Source of the DNA: Folioceros fuciformis
Taxonomy: Eukaryota; Anthocerotophyta; Anthocerotopsida; Anthocerotales
Length of the DNA: 63,190 bases
Direction: 5' to 3'
Assembly: GCA_049999805.1 (NCBI GenBank)
Contig: JBNGIO010006298.1
Span: forward strand, 294,309 to 357,498
Position numbers and translations under genes: made by a program. Every line of letters begins with the position of its first letter. The stretch's first letter is position 1. A model generated the notes under the pieces. That model had not been told where the DNA came from and did no database searches. It was given only the letters and a program-made list of their open reading frames with translations. Below are positions 30,994-41,836 of this stretch, in pieces.

Positions 30994-30999
30994 TTTATT
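30994..30999 (-). terminator. Possible polyadenylation signal AATAAA
   Basis: On the minus strand the hexamer AATAAA begins at the last base of the predicted TGA stop of the gene ending at 30999. It fits a 3' end there but could be coincidence in AT-rich DNA. Confidence 0.35.
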
Positions 31000-31750
31000 C
31001 AAATAATGAACCTAATGATCATAGAGCTGGGCTTGTCAGGAGAACGTTGCCATCTTCTCAGACAGGAAGTCCACCTCTCTGACACAGCAAGGAAAGTTCT
31101 GAGTTAGAAGATCTTACTGAACAAGGACAGGCCTTCAACCTGGGTGGCCTAATGGTGGCTCTGGACAAGAATACTCTCTATGGAGAGTAGAGTGACAGGA
31201 AGAAACTGAAAGCTTGCCTTTCTCAGGACCGGATACCTCACCTGCATCACTTGCTCCCGGCCAGCAGACATTCGACCATTTCCAGATGTTTGGCTCTGCA
31301 GCTTCTTTCTTTCAGCAGCCTACTCACAATGAATATCCAGAGTCACAACTGGAACATGGCTCCTCCCTCCCTCCATATCAAACCAACTTGAGAGTGAAAA
31401 GTGAGGGGAGAATTTGCAGCACAGCTTACAATAGCTCGCTCTTGCAAGTATGCGTCCATGGCCCACTGAAATTTTGAATTATTCATGCCAAACCACCCGG
31501 CCAACCTCCCCTCGACATTCTCCGCCACTGGAGACGAGTCAACATGGTACCAATCAGCATCGGCGTTCGCGAAGTTGAGGTCCCAAGAGAAATTCCCGAA
31601 GGCATACTCACCTCTGGTGATAGCTGAGATAGAGGACGACCAAAAACTTGCCGCAGGCTTGCTCACCGTATCATCCTGAGACATGTCAACCATGAGATGA
31701 AATTCCGACGGAGACGAAGAAATATCGGCGGCCGTGTCCTCCGAGGCCAT
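30999..31750 (-). CDS. Unrecognised spliced protein-coding gene
   Basis: No family was recognised. A four-exon minus-strand model (31750-31430, 31295-31242, 31177-31140, 31098-30999) has GT-AG introns, consistent phases and an AATAAA at the stop. It predicts 170 residues. The first exon (107 codons, starting MASEDTAADISSSPSEF) looks the most protein-like: an acidic Ser-rich start, then WSSSISAITRGEYAFG, NFSWDLNFANADADWYHV and KFQWAMDAYLQE, rich in aromatic residues like a folded domain. The remaining exons encode a basic, Arg/Ser-rich tail. GC content rises upstream (about 31800-32540), as at the 5' ends of other genes here. If only exon 1 is real, its frame runs on to 31343. Confidence is moderate that something is encoded, low for the exact exons. 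Confidence 0.4.
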
Positions 31751-32737
31751 TACACTCACTGCCAACGCCAAACATCTGTCAGACTCTAGGAGAAACGTCC
31801 CGACCAAAGCGCACTAGATCTGGCTCCTCAAAGAGCACCGATGATGCACGAGTGCTGGCTGATGCATGTGGACAAAATCGAATTGCAACAACAAATCACA
31901 AGCCGGAACGCTAGGGCACCATACTCGGAGGAGGAGGAGTAGAGGAGGACTTCATCATGATTGCACAACGTCAGTTGAATACAAATTCTTGAAGAACTCC
32001 TTCGACAAAACCGGCCTCCTACTGTCCTACAAGATCGCGAACCGCAAAGGTGAGCTTCGACCAACGACCAACCAATCCACCGCGCAGGGTGCAAAGACCG
32101 ATGGTGAAAACCTTCACCGCGCAGCACGAGGCTCAGTAACGGCCGCTCGGAATGGCGAAGCAACGCGAATCCGGCTCTCCGGGTCGCGGATTCAGATCTG
32201 GCCACGGAGCAGGAGAAAGGAATGCGAACAAAAAAGCGGAAGGCGGAAGCGCTCACAGAGATAGCACCGATGCAGCCGAGGGAGTCCCGCGGCGATGCCG
32301 AGCGGGGAAGAGCGGGCGCAAGCCCGGATGCGAGGCCGAATGCTCGGCTGCGAGGCCGGAATGGCTGGTGCAAGCGCGTGGTGGAAGAGCAGAGATTTAA
32401 TGTATGGTGCGCGGCTGCCGTCGGCAAGGCACGCACATGCACTACAGGGGGCTCTGAGTGCTCCAGCTCCGGGCCCTCAATTTCTGGATCCTGCCTGTTG
32501 TACGCCGAGCGCTGCCCCCGTCACCCTGCGTCCGTATGTCCGGTACAGCTGGCCCCCCATCATTCAAATGCCAAACTCTACAGTCTCCACACCCTTTCTG
32601 CTCACTTGTCACTTTCCGAACATGATACACATGCAGCCACGAGAGCCCCGTTTGCCGACACACACTAAGCAAAAAAGCAAACCCTAAAACGACAAAGTAT
32701 ATGAAAGGTGAATTGCTACATAGCTTAAAAACCAATG
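31751..32737. promoter_or_regulatory. GC-rich upstream region of the unrecognised gene
   Basis: About 1 kb between the ATG at 31750 and the polygalacturonase stop. The part from 31800 to 32540 is distinctly GC- and CpG-richer than its surroundings and is open in several frames on both strands, which is expected of GC-rich DNA. It most likely holds a promoter and 5' UTR. None of the open frames resembles a known family. Confidence 0.4.
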
Positions 32738-34933
32738 TCACTCAGGTGTTAGGCAGCTAGGGGGCAATACTAGTCCCTCGAATGACCCCTTAGCATTTTC
32801 ACAAACTGAAGAGGCGGATTGGTCTTCAGCATCAACGAGGTTAATGTTCTTCAACACAATGCCTTCACATGGCGCATTCTCGCTGCACCTCAGGTTTATG
32901 GCATCTGTAGTTCTAGATGTGCCCCATATGTCTTCATATAGCACATTGGTAATCTTCACAGCTGATGTCTCCTGGTACAAGATTAGAAGGTTAGATTTCA
33001 TAGTATGTACCCAACTTCCTCAACCTAGTGGATGCATACACACAAAAAGTAAGCAAAACAGATTCACAAAATGCACCTCGTTTGTGCAGTTATAGGCAGA
33101 GTCGCAATAATGTTGGTCCACAATGATCGGGTTTGTCACATTATCCATGTACACACTGGAATATGAGACATTGTTAACAAACCCAGAACCTCCCTACATA
33201 CATCAGATGGAAGCAATAAGAGATTGAAAAGATTTGCTCAAGTTAACACATATCATAAACTGTCACTTCCATTAGAGTTCAGCTAAAGACTAGTGGTGAT
33301 ATCTCCCAACTACGTAGTACAATCAGTAGAGAAGCATTGGCATCATCAAATTGAATGTACACTCACCGGCCAAGACTTAATTCTAAGCCCATTAGTGGAG
33401 CTTGACATATTAACATCCTGAACAGTTATGTTACTGACTTGGGCATAAGACTTGTTTCTACCCAAGCCACCAATGCTACAGGTAGGTAATGATCATTAGC
33501 ATAAAGAAAAAACATATTCCTTGGCACAATTTAGTTCTAACCAAACTTGGTGAGGACAATAACAAGTTCACTCTCATGTTCACATGATTTTGAGCTTACC
33601 TTATTCCATGCCCGAACACACAGCTAACACTTTCAATTAGCACATTGTTCGACCCGGTTTGGATTGAGATGCAGTCGTCTCCTACAGTCATGAATTGTCT
33701 TCAAATTCATCAAAGTATACAGTTTGGAATCAAAGGATTTGTTAGACAAGATGAAGGAGGACAATGATCTTAAATCTTAATGCTAACTTACAAACCTGTT
33801 TGAATTGTACAATCCCTGATGATGACATTAGGAGTCTCTTGCAAATGAATGCCATCTGTGTTTGGAGAACTTTCAGGGGCTAAAACTTGAAGGTCTGAGG
33901 CTGTCACGTTGGTGCAATCATCGAAGTCCAAGTGCATCGAAGGAGCGTTCAAGAACGTAAGATTGCTCACCAACACATTTAAACTCTTTGTGATAAACAT
34001 TGACTACAAGAAGAATCAGATTAAGTTAACTCAACAAGCATTAAATATGAACATCATGTCCTTGTGATATAAGTAAATTCATTAAAAATATATGTATCAT
34101 TTGTATTCTTACCCGTGGAGCTCTCTCACATGGCTATAAAATCAACAACAATTTGTGCATACGTTAGCTNNNNNNNNNNNNNNNNNNNNNNNNNNNNNNN
34201 NNNNNNNNNNNNNNNNNNNNNNNNNNNNNNNNNNNNNNNNNNNNNNNNNNNNNNNNNNNNNNNNNNNNNATGCCCCCTCCAGTGATAACGAGAGAATTTG
34301 CTCTAGTGATTTTGATCCAAGAACTTACCTTATCATCGTCCCACGCTTTAGGATCTGAAGGAGCAACAATAGTTCCTTCCACCTAACAGTTGGAAACATA
34401 AGCATAAACCCTAAACCCTAAAAAGTAAACATTTACTTACTTAGATCAACAACCCATTGTTTACCTGCAAAACGATGTTTGATAGACAATTTCCGCCATG
34501 TAGGGTGATAGGGCCAAGTAAGTACTCCCCATCAGTTTGAGGGATAACCATCAAAGCATTACATTGACACTCACAAGCAGCGTGCCATGTACTTGAGAAT
34601 GCCTACAATCACAAGGATACTCATGTCATTAGGATCATGTTGTGACCCATAGAGATTACATCAAACATACTCTATGACTTTAGATACAATATGAGGCAAA
34701 GTACAATTTACATTGGTGTCATCAGACACTCCATCGCCAACCGCACCATGATCCTTAACATTGAAGATGGATGAGGATGAAGTACTATCAAAGTATACAT
34801 GCATGCATCTGATGGGAACATATGTGTTTCGAAGATGCCCGACATAGAACAAAAGAGCAACAAAAATTACAATAATTATTGTTCTTATTACCCATAAGAG
34901 GCAAAAACTATAGGATTGCTTGTGTTGACCCAT
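32738..34933 (-). CDS. Polygalacturonase (glycoside hydrolase family 28), interrupted by an assembly gap
   Basis: Secreted pectin-degrading enzyme that hydrolyses alpha-1,4-galacturonan in the cell wall. Minus-strand exons: 34933-34712, 34602-34465, 34382 to the gap edge at 34270, then 34133-34113 (21 nt), 34003-33796, 33681-33600, 33475-33367, 33193-33077 and 32971-32738. Phases match wherever testable. At least 413 residues are visible; some 20-40 are probably lost in the 100-N gap at 34170-34269. A hydrophobic segment near the N-terminus (TIIIVIFVALLFYVG) is a signal or membrane anchor. The four GH28 motifs are present: NTDG, GDDC, GHGI and RIK, in SSPNTDGIHLQ, GDDCISIQTGS, CVFGHGIRS and NGLRIKSWP. 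The gene looks intact apart from the gap, and its introns are AT-rich. Exo- versus endo-activity cannot be told. Confidence 0.9.
34170..34269. other. Assembly gap (100 N) inside the polygalacturonase gene
   Basis: Exactly 100 N, cutting the third exon just after the ITGGG motif. The true missing length is unknown. Confidence 0.95.
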
Positions 34934-35891
34934 TGTATTTATAAACGAATTAACTAAAATATATAGCTTTTTTCCTGCAAATAGTGTGGCAACAATGAAA
35001 TTTCAGAGAAGATATTGATGCATAGACTTAAGAAAGCTAGCTAGATCTATTAGCACAAGCCCTTCGAACAATCCTATCAATGAGAGCCTAAAAATAAGAG
35101 ATTTTGGTCCTCCCAAGCATTAAATAGTGTGCCTTGTGCACCAAAATATAAAGTTAACCGCGAATTGCTGATACTAAATATGTATTTTGATTACGATTTT
35201 AAAAGAAATTCTCTTAGTATTAGGAGTACCTTCTTACACAAAATAACTTAAAGTAGTACTAACTTGATGAACACTATGCTACTTAAGGTCATAAGTATCA
35301 TTGTTGGCATGAGGTGTGCCTTTTGTAAGAACAATTTGCAAGAATGATCCAATTTGAAATGTCGTGTCTATTTTGGTGTTATTATGGTAACCATTTATAT
35401 CATGCTAATTATGAAACATGCCTGAACAGGACTAGATGCTATGTACTTTAATACCCTCACTTAGAATCTAGGCCTTTTGATGTAAAAAGCATGTGCTTTT
35501 ATCTGGTGCTTGTTGCATCTCCTATGTCTACAACATGCTACTAGAGCTTGATGGATGTAAGTGTCTTGGTGATTATATGGTAGCTATTATATGGTTTAGG
35601 GTTTACGTTGCTAAATATGTTACATTTACTATGATGTGGCACAAATTTTACAATTGGGCTTTGATAACATGACATGCTTGTTGTAAATGATTTTGTTAAT
35701 TGTGCAGTAAGTGGTGGCACCACAATTTACACTAAGAGGTATTTGTGGTGATTAACTGGGAGGAATTTACACTAAGAGGTATTTGTGGTGATTAACTGGG
35801 AGGATTTAGACTTGACGACATTCATGGGACAAACTTGCCCGGACTACCCTTGGCTACAACAACCCAACACAATAAGATTTTCTGCACAATT
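34934..35891. other. AT-rich spacer with a 40-bp tandem duplication
   Basis: Contains the polygalacturonase promoter and AT-rich DNA. Two head-to-tail copies of a 40-bp unit (AATTTACACTAAGAGG to TTAACTGGGAGG) start at 35724 and 35764. No gene was recognised. Confidence 0.6.
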
Positions 35892-37126
35892 AACATGCTC
35901 ACAGGCTCATTCGCGACTAACAGGCTCATAGGCTCACTCGCGACTAACAGGCTCATAGGCTCACTCGCAACTCACAGGGTCACTTTCAACTAATAGACTC
36001 ATAGGCTCACTTGTAGCTTACGTGCTCACATGCGACTAACATGTTCACAGACTCACTCATAGTTCACAAGCTCACTCACAGCTCACAGGCTTGCTCACAA
36101 CTCAGTGGCTCACTAGCAGCTCACAAGATTATTAGCACTTCATAAGCTTACGGGTTGGAATTGATATGCTCGATCATCGGTTCAGAGGCTTGATCACATG
36201 CTCAAAGGCTTGATCACAGGCTCGATCACACACGCTCACAAGCTCGATCATAGGCTCAAAGGCTCGATTACAGGCTCAAAGGCTCGATCACACGCTCACA
36301 TGCTCGATTATAGGCTCAAAGGCTTGATCACACGCTCACATGATCGATTATAGGCTTAGCGGCTCAACCACACACTCGATCATACGCTCAGAGACTTGAT
36401 CACATGGTCAAAGACTTGATCACATGCTCGATCACACACTCATAGGCTCGATCATAGGCCTAGAGGTTCAATCACATGCTCAAAGGCTCGATCACACACT
36501 CACAGGCTCGATCACATGCTCACAAGCTTGATCACACGCTTACAGGCTTGATCACAAGTTCAAAGGCTTAAAGGGTCGATCACATGCTCACAAGCTTGAT
36601 CACACGCTTATAGACTTGATCACAAGTTAAGAGGATCAGAGGGTCGACCACACGCTCACATGCTCAATCACATGCTCACATGCTAGATTACTCGCTTATA
36701 GGCTTGATCACAAGTTCAGAGGCTCAAAGGATTGCTCACACACTTATAGCCTCAATCACAAGTTCAGAGGCTCAAAGGGTCAATCACATGCTTAGAGGCT
36801 CGATCACACACTTATAGGCTCGATCACACATGCACAGTCTCTATCACANNNNNNNNNNGATCACACACTTATAGGCTCGATCACACATGCACAGTCTCTA
36901 TCACACCCTTAGAGGGTTGGTCACACGCCTTAGGCTTGATCACACACTTATAGGCTCGATCACAAGTTCATAGCCTCAGAGGCTCGATCACACGCTCAGA
37001 GGTTTTGTCACACATTGATAGGCTCAGTCATGACCTCACAAGCTTAGAGGCTCAATCACATGCTCAAAGGATTGATCACACACTCGATCACACGCTTATA
37101 GGCTCAATCACAACCTTACAAGCTCG
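35892..37126. repeat. Degenerate ~20-bp satellite array, left arm
   Basis: Over 1.2 kb of short tandem repeats built on GGCTCGATCACA followed by variants of TGCTCAAA or CGCTCACA, with a usual spacing near 20 bp. The first ~260 bp use a related variant, GGCTCACTCGCGACTAACA. Copies vary strongly. The array is interrupted at 37127 by a Copia element and resumes at 40494. A 10-N gap lies at 36849-36858. Confidence 0.9.
36849..36858. other. 10-N gap flanked by identical sequence
   Basis: Ten N. The ~48 bp left of the gap (from GATCACACACTTATAGG through AGTCTCTATCACA) recur immediately right of it. This looks like an unmerged overlap or a collapsed satellite unit. Confidence 0.9.
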
Positions 37127-37364
37127 TGACAAAACTTTAAGTAGTTGAAACATCTCGAATGCTAGATGCTAGACAGACTGTAAGCAAAACATTCTTATAC
37201 ATTATATCTAGGAACTACAAAATAAAGTGTGTTGTAAATTCTGGCTTATGAATTGCATTGGCATATGTGACGAAGCAGTATGTCCCTTTGTGCCTAACGG
37301 GATACCATTGCAAACGGCTTTATAGAATGTTAAAGGGATTATGAGTTGATTAACCCCCGTAACA
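37127..37364 (-). repeat. LTR of the deleted Copia element (3' LTR)
   Basis: A 238-bp TG...CA-bounded repeat, readily alignable to 40245-40493 with many substitutions and small indels, so the element is old. Both share GCAAAACATTCTTATA, CTACAAAATAAAGTGTG and GGGATACCATTGCAAACG. Confidence 0.88.
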
Positions 37365-37618
37365 CTCCCTCTTAAGCATCATGTAACCATGGTAGAGAAA
37401 AGAGGCACTGCGGGGGGAGCCATGTACCTTAAAACAAGAGGTTCCGTCAATGCAGGTGTAATGGTGGATGAGTGGTCACGACAAAAGGGGGCTCGTTGTG
37501 GACGGGCGATTAGGCGCTCGTGAAGGCTTTGTCCACTCACAACAGCTGAACTGTGTTTCAGGGCGGGAGGGGAGAGCACGAAGTGCACAAGGTTGGTGAT
37601 GATTCACCATGCGTCATG

Positions 37619-39355
37619 CTAACCTGCCTCCCTCAATCGTAGGAGTCCCTTGTACCTACTAAAATGCCTGCTAAAATCGTCCGTGAGGATAAGGTAATAG
37701 ATGGCCCTCGCCAGGGAAGGCATATGGATCTTTCCAGAGATGTCTATATGTACTAGTTCCAGCTTGGGCTCTGCCCTATGAGCATGGCGAGAAAATGGGA
37801 GCACCTTTTGCTTTGCAAGCATGCAAGACTCACAAGTGGGGAGGTGCCCGAAGCACTTAGGTAAGGGGGCCCGATCCAAATCCTATGAGGTCATAGAAAT
37901 TAGCTTGTTTTTGTTAATATGACCTAATCTAGCGTGCCACAGGGAGGCCAAGTGGTAAAAGGGAAGGGAGGAAGACTGTCCAACAACAAAGGCTTAGGGC
38001 TTCCTCTCACCATTAAACACAAGTTTCTACAGTTTGTCCTGAGGGATGGTCCTGAACACGCAGAAGTCTTAATTGGGGATTCTATAAAAGGGACAAGAAC
38101 GTCCTGTAGCCCACATCTCAAGGTCACCTTACTTCAACAACTAGCTCATAGAGACTAGGCTTTTGCCCATCAGAGGAACGAGGAGCACAGGCTCCAAGGT
38201 GAGTGCTGAACTATTGGCAAGGTGGAAAACATAGGTGCCTTGCCCCATGGTAGGCAAGCTTGATTTATGCTTCTCATCCCCAAGTAAAACCTAATTTCTA
38301 GCAAGGCGTGTGTCTAGTGTGGAGAACAAGGTGCGGTCGTTACAGATGTGGGCAGTGGCTCCGCTATCGAGATGCCACCCCGGCTCCTAATGAAGCTGAG
38401 TGCTGAGACACACTGTAAGTATCTTGACAGTCTTGGTCTCGTTTGCACTAGCTTTTCCCTTTACTGCGATGTTGGCTGCCTGGTACGGGCTAGCTTTTTA
38501 TGGCTTGCTGACCTTCTTCTTACAACACTCGCGTGCCCAATGACCAATAGCCCCACACCAATTACAGCCACTAGCCAAGCGAGGAGGGGCAGGGGCATAT
38601 TCACCTTTAGGACTGACATTAGTCTTTCCCTTATTATTCCTCCCCGGTTTGTAGCGAATGGACAACACCTTGTCCACCTTGGGCTTGGACCCTCCTACAT
38701 AATTGAGGCAGCTTTGCTCCTGCGGGTATAGAGCACCAATAATGTCCTCCACCATCAGGGTGGGGGTAGTGTAGTGCTTACCATGAGTCGATACTAGCAT
38801 CAGGCTGGTAACAAAGTTCTAGTAGGAGGCTAGTAGGCTCATTAGCAACTGAGCGGCAGCGTCGGCCTCTGACATAGTTGAGCCGAGGGAGGCGAGTTGT
38901 CCCTATAGCTGTCTGAACTTGGAGGTATGGACAATGATGGTGTCTGTCTCCTTCATTCTTAGGGAGTTAAACTCTTGCCTTACGCTATACTGGGTGAGCA
39001 TGTTGTTGACATTGTACGTATTTGACAACTAGTATGAGATTGTTGAGGCCTTAGTTAGGAATTCAACGCTTGGGATGAGACTCGAGTCGAGGCCGCTGAT
39101 GAGGAGGGTGATGGCGATACCATTCAAGTAATCCCACCTTTCAATATCAACTTTAGATGGAGGTGGTATGGCAGCGGGGTCAGGCTTTGGGAAGGTGCCG
39201 AAAATGATCTTCCAAAAGCCTCGTCCTATTAAAATAGACTTCATGGAAACACGCCACACCAGGTAATGTTGACCATTGAATCGATCCTTCTCGTTGATAT
39301 AATCCATGAAAATAGGGCTTAAACCTGTAGAAACAAACGATGTGCTACTAGCCAT
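37619..39355 (-). pseudogene. Copia gag and partial integrase, broken
   Basis: On the minus strand, gag starts at 39355 with MASSTSFVSTGLSP and INEKDRFNGQHYLVWRVSM, the usual Copia gag opening. A zinc knuckle (CNWCGAIGHWAREC, CX2CX4HX4C) lies near 38510-38560. A stretch near 37650-37880 carries the integrase zinc-site cysteines in CESCMLAKQ and the first catalytic-Asp context VHIDISGKIHM, then YYLILTDDFSR. Frames are interrupted by stops and shifts. Everything from the integrase core to the RNase H is missing before the purine tract at about 37365. Confidence 0.8.
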
Positions 39356-40244
39356 GGCTATTGTAGGTGTTATCGAAAGTGAATTGAATTGCTGTATCTG
39401 GTGGTCAACAAGGGAATTATAGGTTGTGGTCAGGTTCCATTGGCCACAAGCCTAGTCATGGCAAGGGACGGGCGTGGCGCGGTAGGTTCTTGCTACCTTC
39501 AGTGTCGGTAAGGGAGTACTGATGTGGAAGGTGACGCCTTCCCTCCACCAGTTATGTCACCTAAAGGTAGTATTATGATCGCATGTGTGTGCTCGGCCGG
39601 GTGCAGGAGGGCCGCTAGCATGCACGCTTAGGGTAATGAGGGCCCGTTAGGGTTGGTTGTAGTGCGCTTCGTCCCAACTACAAAGGGGTGACTCTAGCAG
39701 CACTCCAATCTAGGATTGCCATTGCTAGGGTGTCATGATTGCTGCTGCAAGTATCGAAGGCTGATTTTAGTCGGGGCGTGGCGCGCCAAGGGGCCAGGAT
39801 CACAGTGTGATGGAGATTAGAAACAACGGATCATCCAGGTGTGGTCATTTGGTGCACATTTCTAGTGTTTTAGGCTGCCTGCTTGACTTGAGCCTTTCTT
39901 TGCGTGTCGGTTGCAAGAAGCGAAAGAGAATTGCCAAGGGGCAATGGCAATTTGGCAAGGCTACTACAGGAGGCCCCATTTTAGCATCTTAAGGGGCGGC
40001 CGATGGCGTTAGACTATAGCGTGCACGCCTTTTTTTTTGGCCTCTTCTAGTCCTAAGTTCTAGATCAAAGAAGAGGTGGAGCACTCTTATAGTGCTAACA
40101 AGTTTGTGCAGGAGGGAAGCGTGGACTGCAGTAGATCCTGCAGCCATGCACTCATAGCTGCAAGGATTTGCTGCAATCCTCATATCCTTCCTGGATGACA
40201 GATGTCATACATAAGTGCTCATTCTAACTGATGCTCTAATATCA

Positions 40245-40493
40245 TGACAAAACTTCAAGTAGTTGAAGCATCTCGAATGTTAGATGCTAGACAAACTATA
40301 AGCAAAACATTCTTATAAATTATATCCAAGAACTACAAAATAAAGTGTGTGTTGTATAATAAACTATTTTGGGTTGTGAATTGCATTGGCGTCTATCACG
40401 AAGTGATACATCCCTTTGGGCCTTACGGGATACCATTGCAAACGACCTTATAGAACGTTGAAGGGGTTACAAGCTGATAAAACCCCTGTAACA
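40245..40493 (-). repeat. LTR of the deleted Copia element (5' LTR)
   Basis: A 249-bp TG...CA-bounded copy of the repeat at 37127-37364. The decayed primer-binding site directly follows it on the minus strand (about 40228-40244). Confidence 0.88.
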
Positions 40494-41698
40494 GCTTAGA
40501 GGCTAGATCATAAGCTTATAGGCTCCATCACAGGCTAACACACACGGTCGCCGGTTCACAGGCTCGATCATAGGTTCACATTCTCAATCACAAGCTCACA
40601 GTCTTGATCACATGCTAAGAGGCTTGATCACATGCTCAAAGGCTCGATTACATGCTCAAAGGCTCAATCACATGCTTAGAGGCTTGATCACATGTTCAGA
40701 GGCTTGATCAGATGCTCAATGCTCCATCACATGCTCATGTGCTCAATCACATGCTCGAAGGCTCCATCACAGGCTCATAGGCTTGATCACATGCTTAGAG
40801 GGTTGATTAGTACATGCTCAGAGGCTTGATCACAAGCTCGTAGACATGCTTATAGGCTTGATCACAAGCTTATTCCCTCAATCACATGGTCACACACTTG
40901 ATCACAGGCTCATGCTCGATCACAAGCACACGATCAATTACATGCTCACAAGCTCGATCGAAAGCTCAGAGGCTCGATCAGAAGCTCACAAGCTGGATGA
41001 TAAGCTCAGAGGCTCAATGACAAGCTCATAGTCTCAATCAAAAGCTCGTGGGCTCAATTATAGGCTCACAAGCTCGATCAAAAGCTTAGAGGCTTAATCA
41101 CAGGCTCACGAGCTCGATTAGAAGCTCAGAGGCTCGATCACTAGCTCAGAAGCACGATCAGAAGCTGAGAGGCTCGATCACAAGCTCACAAGTACGATCA
41201 AAAGCTCAGAGGCTCGATCACTGGCTCACTAGCACGATCAGAAGCTGAGAGGCTCGATCACGAGCTCACAAGTGAAAGGATCGCTAGAGGAGCATGGTGA
41301 AGGAGAGGAGAGGAGAAGGCAAGGAAGAGAGGAGAAAGAGAGGTCACACTCTCACATTGAGTCTCACAATACAAGGGATCTCAAGCAGGTATTTATACCC
41401 TCTAGAAGAGCTCCCTAGGAAGCTTCACAAGAAGCCCACAGGAAGCTGCACAAGAAGCCTCCTACAGATTAGCTTAAGCTAATCTAAACTAATGACACTT
41501 AACTAGACACTAATCTTAGACTAAATACATTAGTCTAAGCACATTGGGCTTTAATAACCCTACAACAAGCACGATCACAAGTTGAGAGGCTCGATCACAA
41601 GGTTACAAGCACGATCAGAAGCTCAAAGGCTTGATCACAAGCTCACAAGCTGAATCAGAACCTCAAAGGCTCGATAGAAGGTCATAGGCTTGATCATG
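40494..41698. repeat. Degenerate ~20-bp satellite array, right arm
   Basis: Continuation of the satellite beyond the Copia insertion, with the same GGCTCGATCACA core. From about 40930 the dominant partner becomes AAGCTCACA or AAGCTCAGA, so this arm has its own sub-variant. It is interrupted by a 292-bp solo LTR at 41273-41564. Confidence 0.9.
41273..41564. mobile_element. Solo LTR with perfect 5-bp target duplication
   Basis: A 292-bp segment starting TGAAAGGATCG and ending CCTACA (TG...CA). It is flanked on both sides by ACAAG (41268-41272 and 41565-41569) inside satellite DNA. A TATA-like TATTTATA lies mid-element. No coding sequence. A solo LTR left by LTR-LTR recombination is the simplest reading; a small TRIM/SMART-type element is possible. 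Confidence 0.8.
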
Positions 41699-41727
41699 GG
41701 CACTTGTGCTAAACCCAATCGAGATGA

Positions 41728-41836
41728 GTAAGTGTTTGGCGCCACGACTCGGTGGGCACGCACACGTAAGTGCGTGGCCACACAACTTGGCCCGCACTCA
41801 CAAGTAAGTGTGTGGTGCCACAACTCAGTGGGCATA
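41728..41836. repeat. ~38-bp tandem repeat, three copies
   Basis: Three diverged units, each starting GTAAGTG and containing a variant of GGCGCCACGACTCGGTGGGC. They lie just past the satellite. Unit lengths are approximate. Confidence 0.75.

Larger units (their letters stand above)
37127..40493 (-). mobile_element. Deleted Ty1/Copia LTR retrotransposon inserted in the satellite
   Basis: A 3.4-kb element on the minus strand with two related LTRs (37127-37364 and 40245-40493), each starting TGACAAAACTT and ending GTAACA. On the minus strand the LTR at 40245 is followed by TGATATTAGAGC, a decayed initiator-tRNA-Met primer site. A purine tract (AAGAGGGAG) precedes the other LTR. Gag and the front of integrase remain; reverse transcriptase and RNase H are absent. 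Both sides outside the element are the same satellite, so the insertion split one array. The flanking 5-mers GCTCG and GCTTA match only partly, consistent with age. Confidence 0.88.

Noticed and set aside
31214-31477. Plus-strand 88-codon frame opposite the unrecognised minus-strand gene
   Set aside because: Looks protein-like in places, but no splice partners were found on the plus strand, whereas the minus strand gives four phase-consistent exons.
31828-32442. 205-codon minus-strand frame and overlapping plus-strand frames
   Set aside because: GC-rich DNA is open in several frames at once; no domain and no consistent splice structure.
34400-34430. Telomere-like CCCTAAA copies
   Set aside because: Only two or three units inside a polygalacturonase intron; interstitial short motifs of this kind are common and do not indicate a chromosome end.
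35892-37126. Possible CRISPR-like array
   Set aside because: Repeats are too short and degenerate, spacers are not unique, and the surroundings are a plant nuclear genome; it is a satellite.
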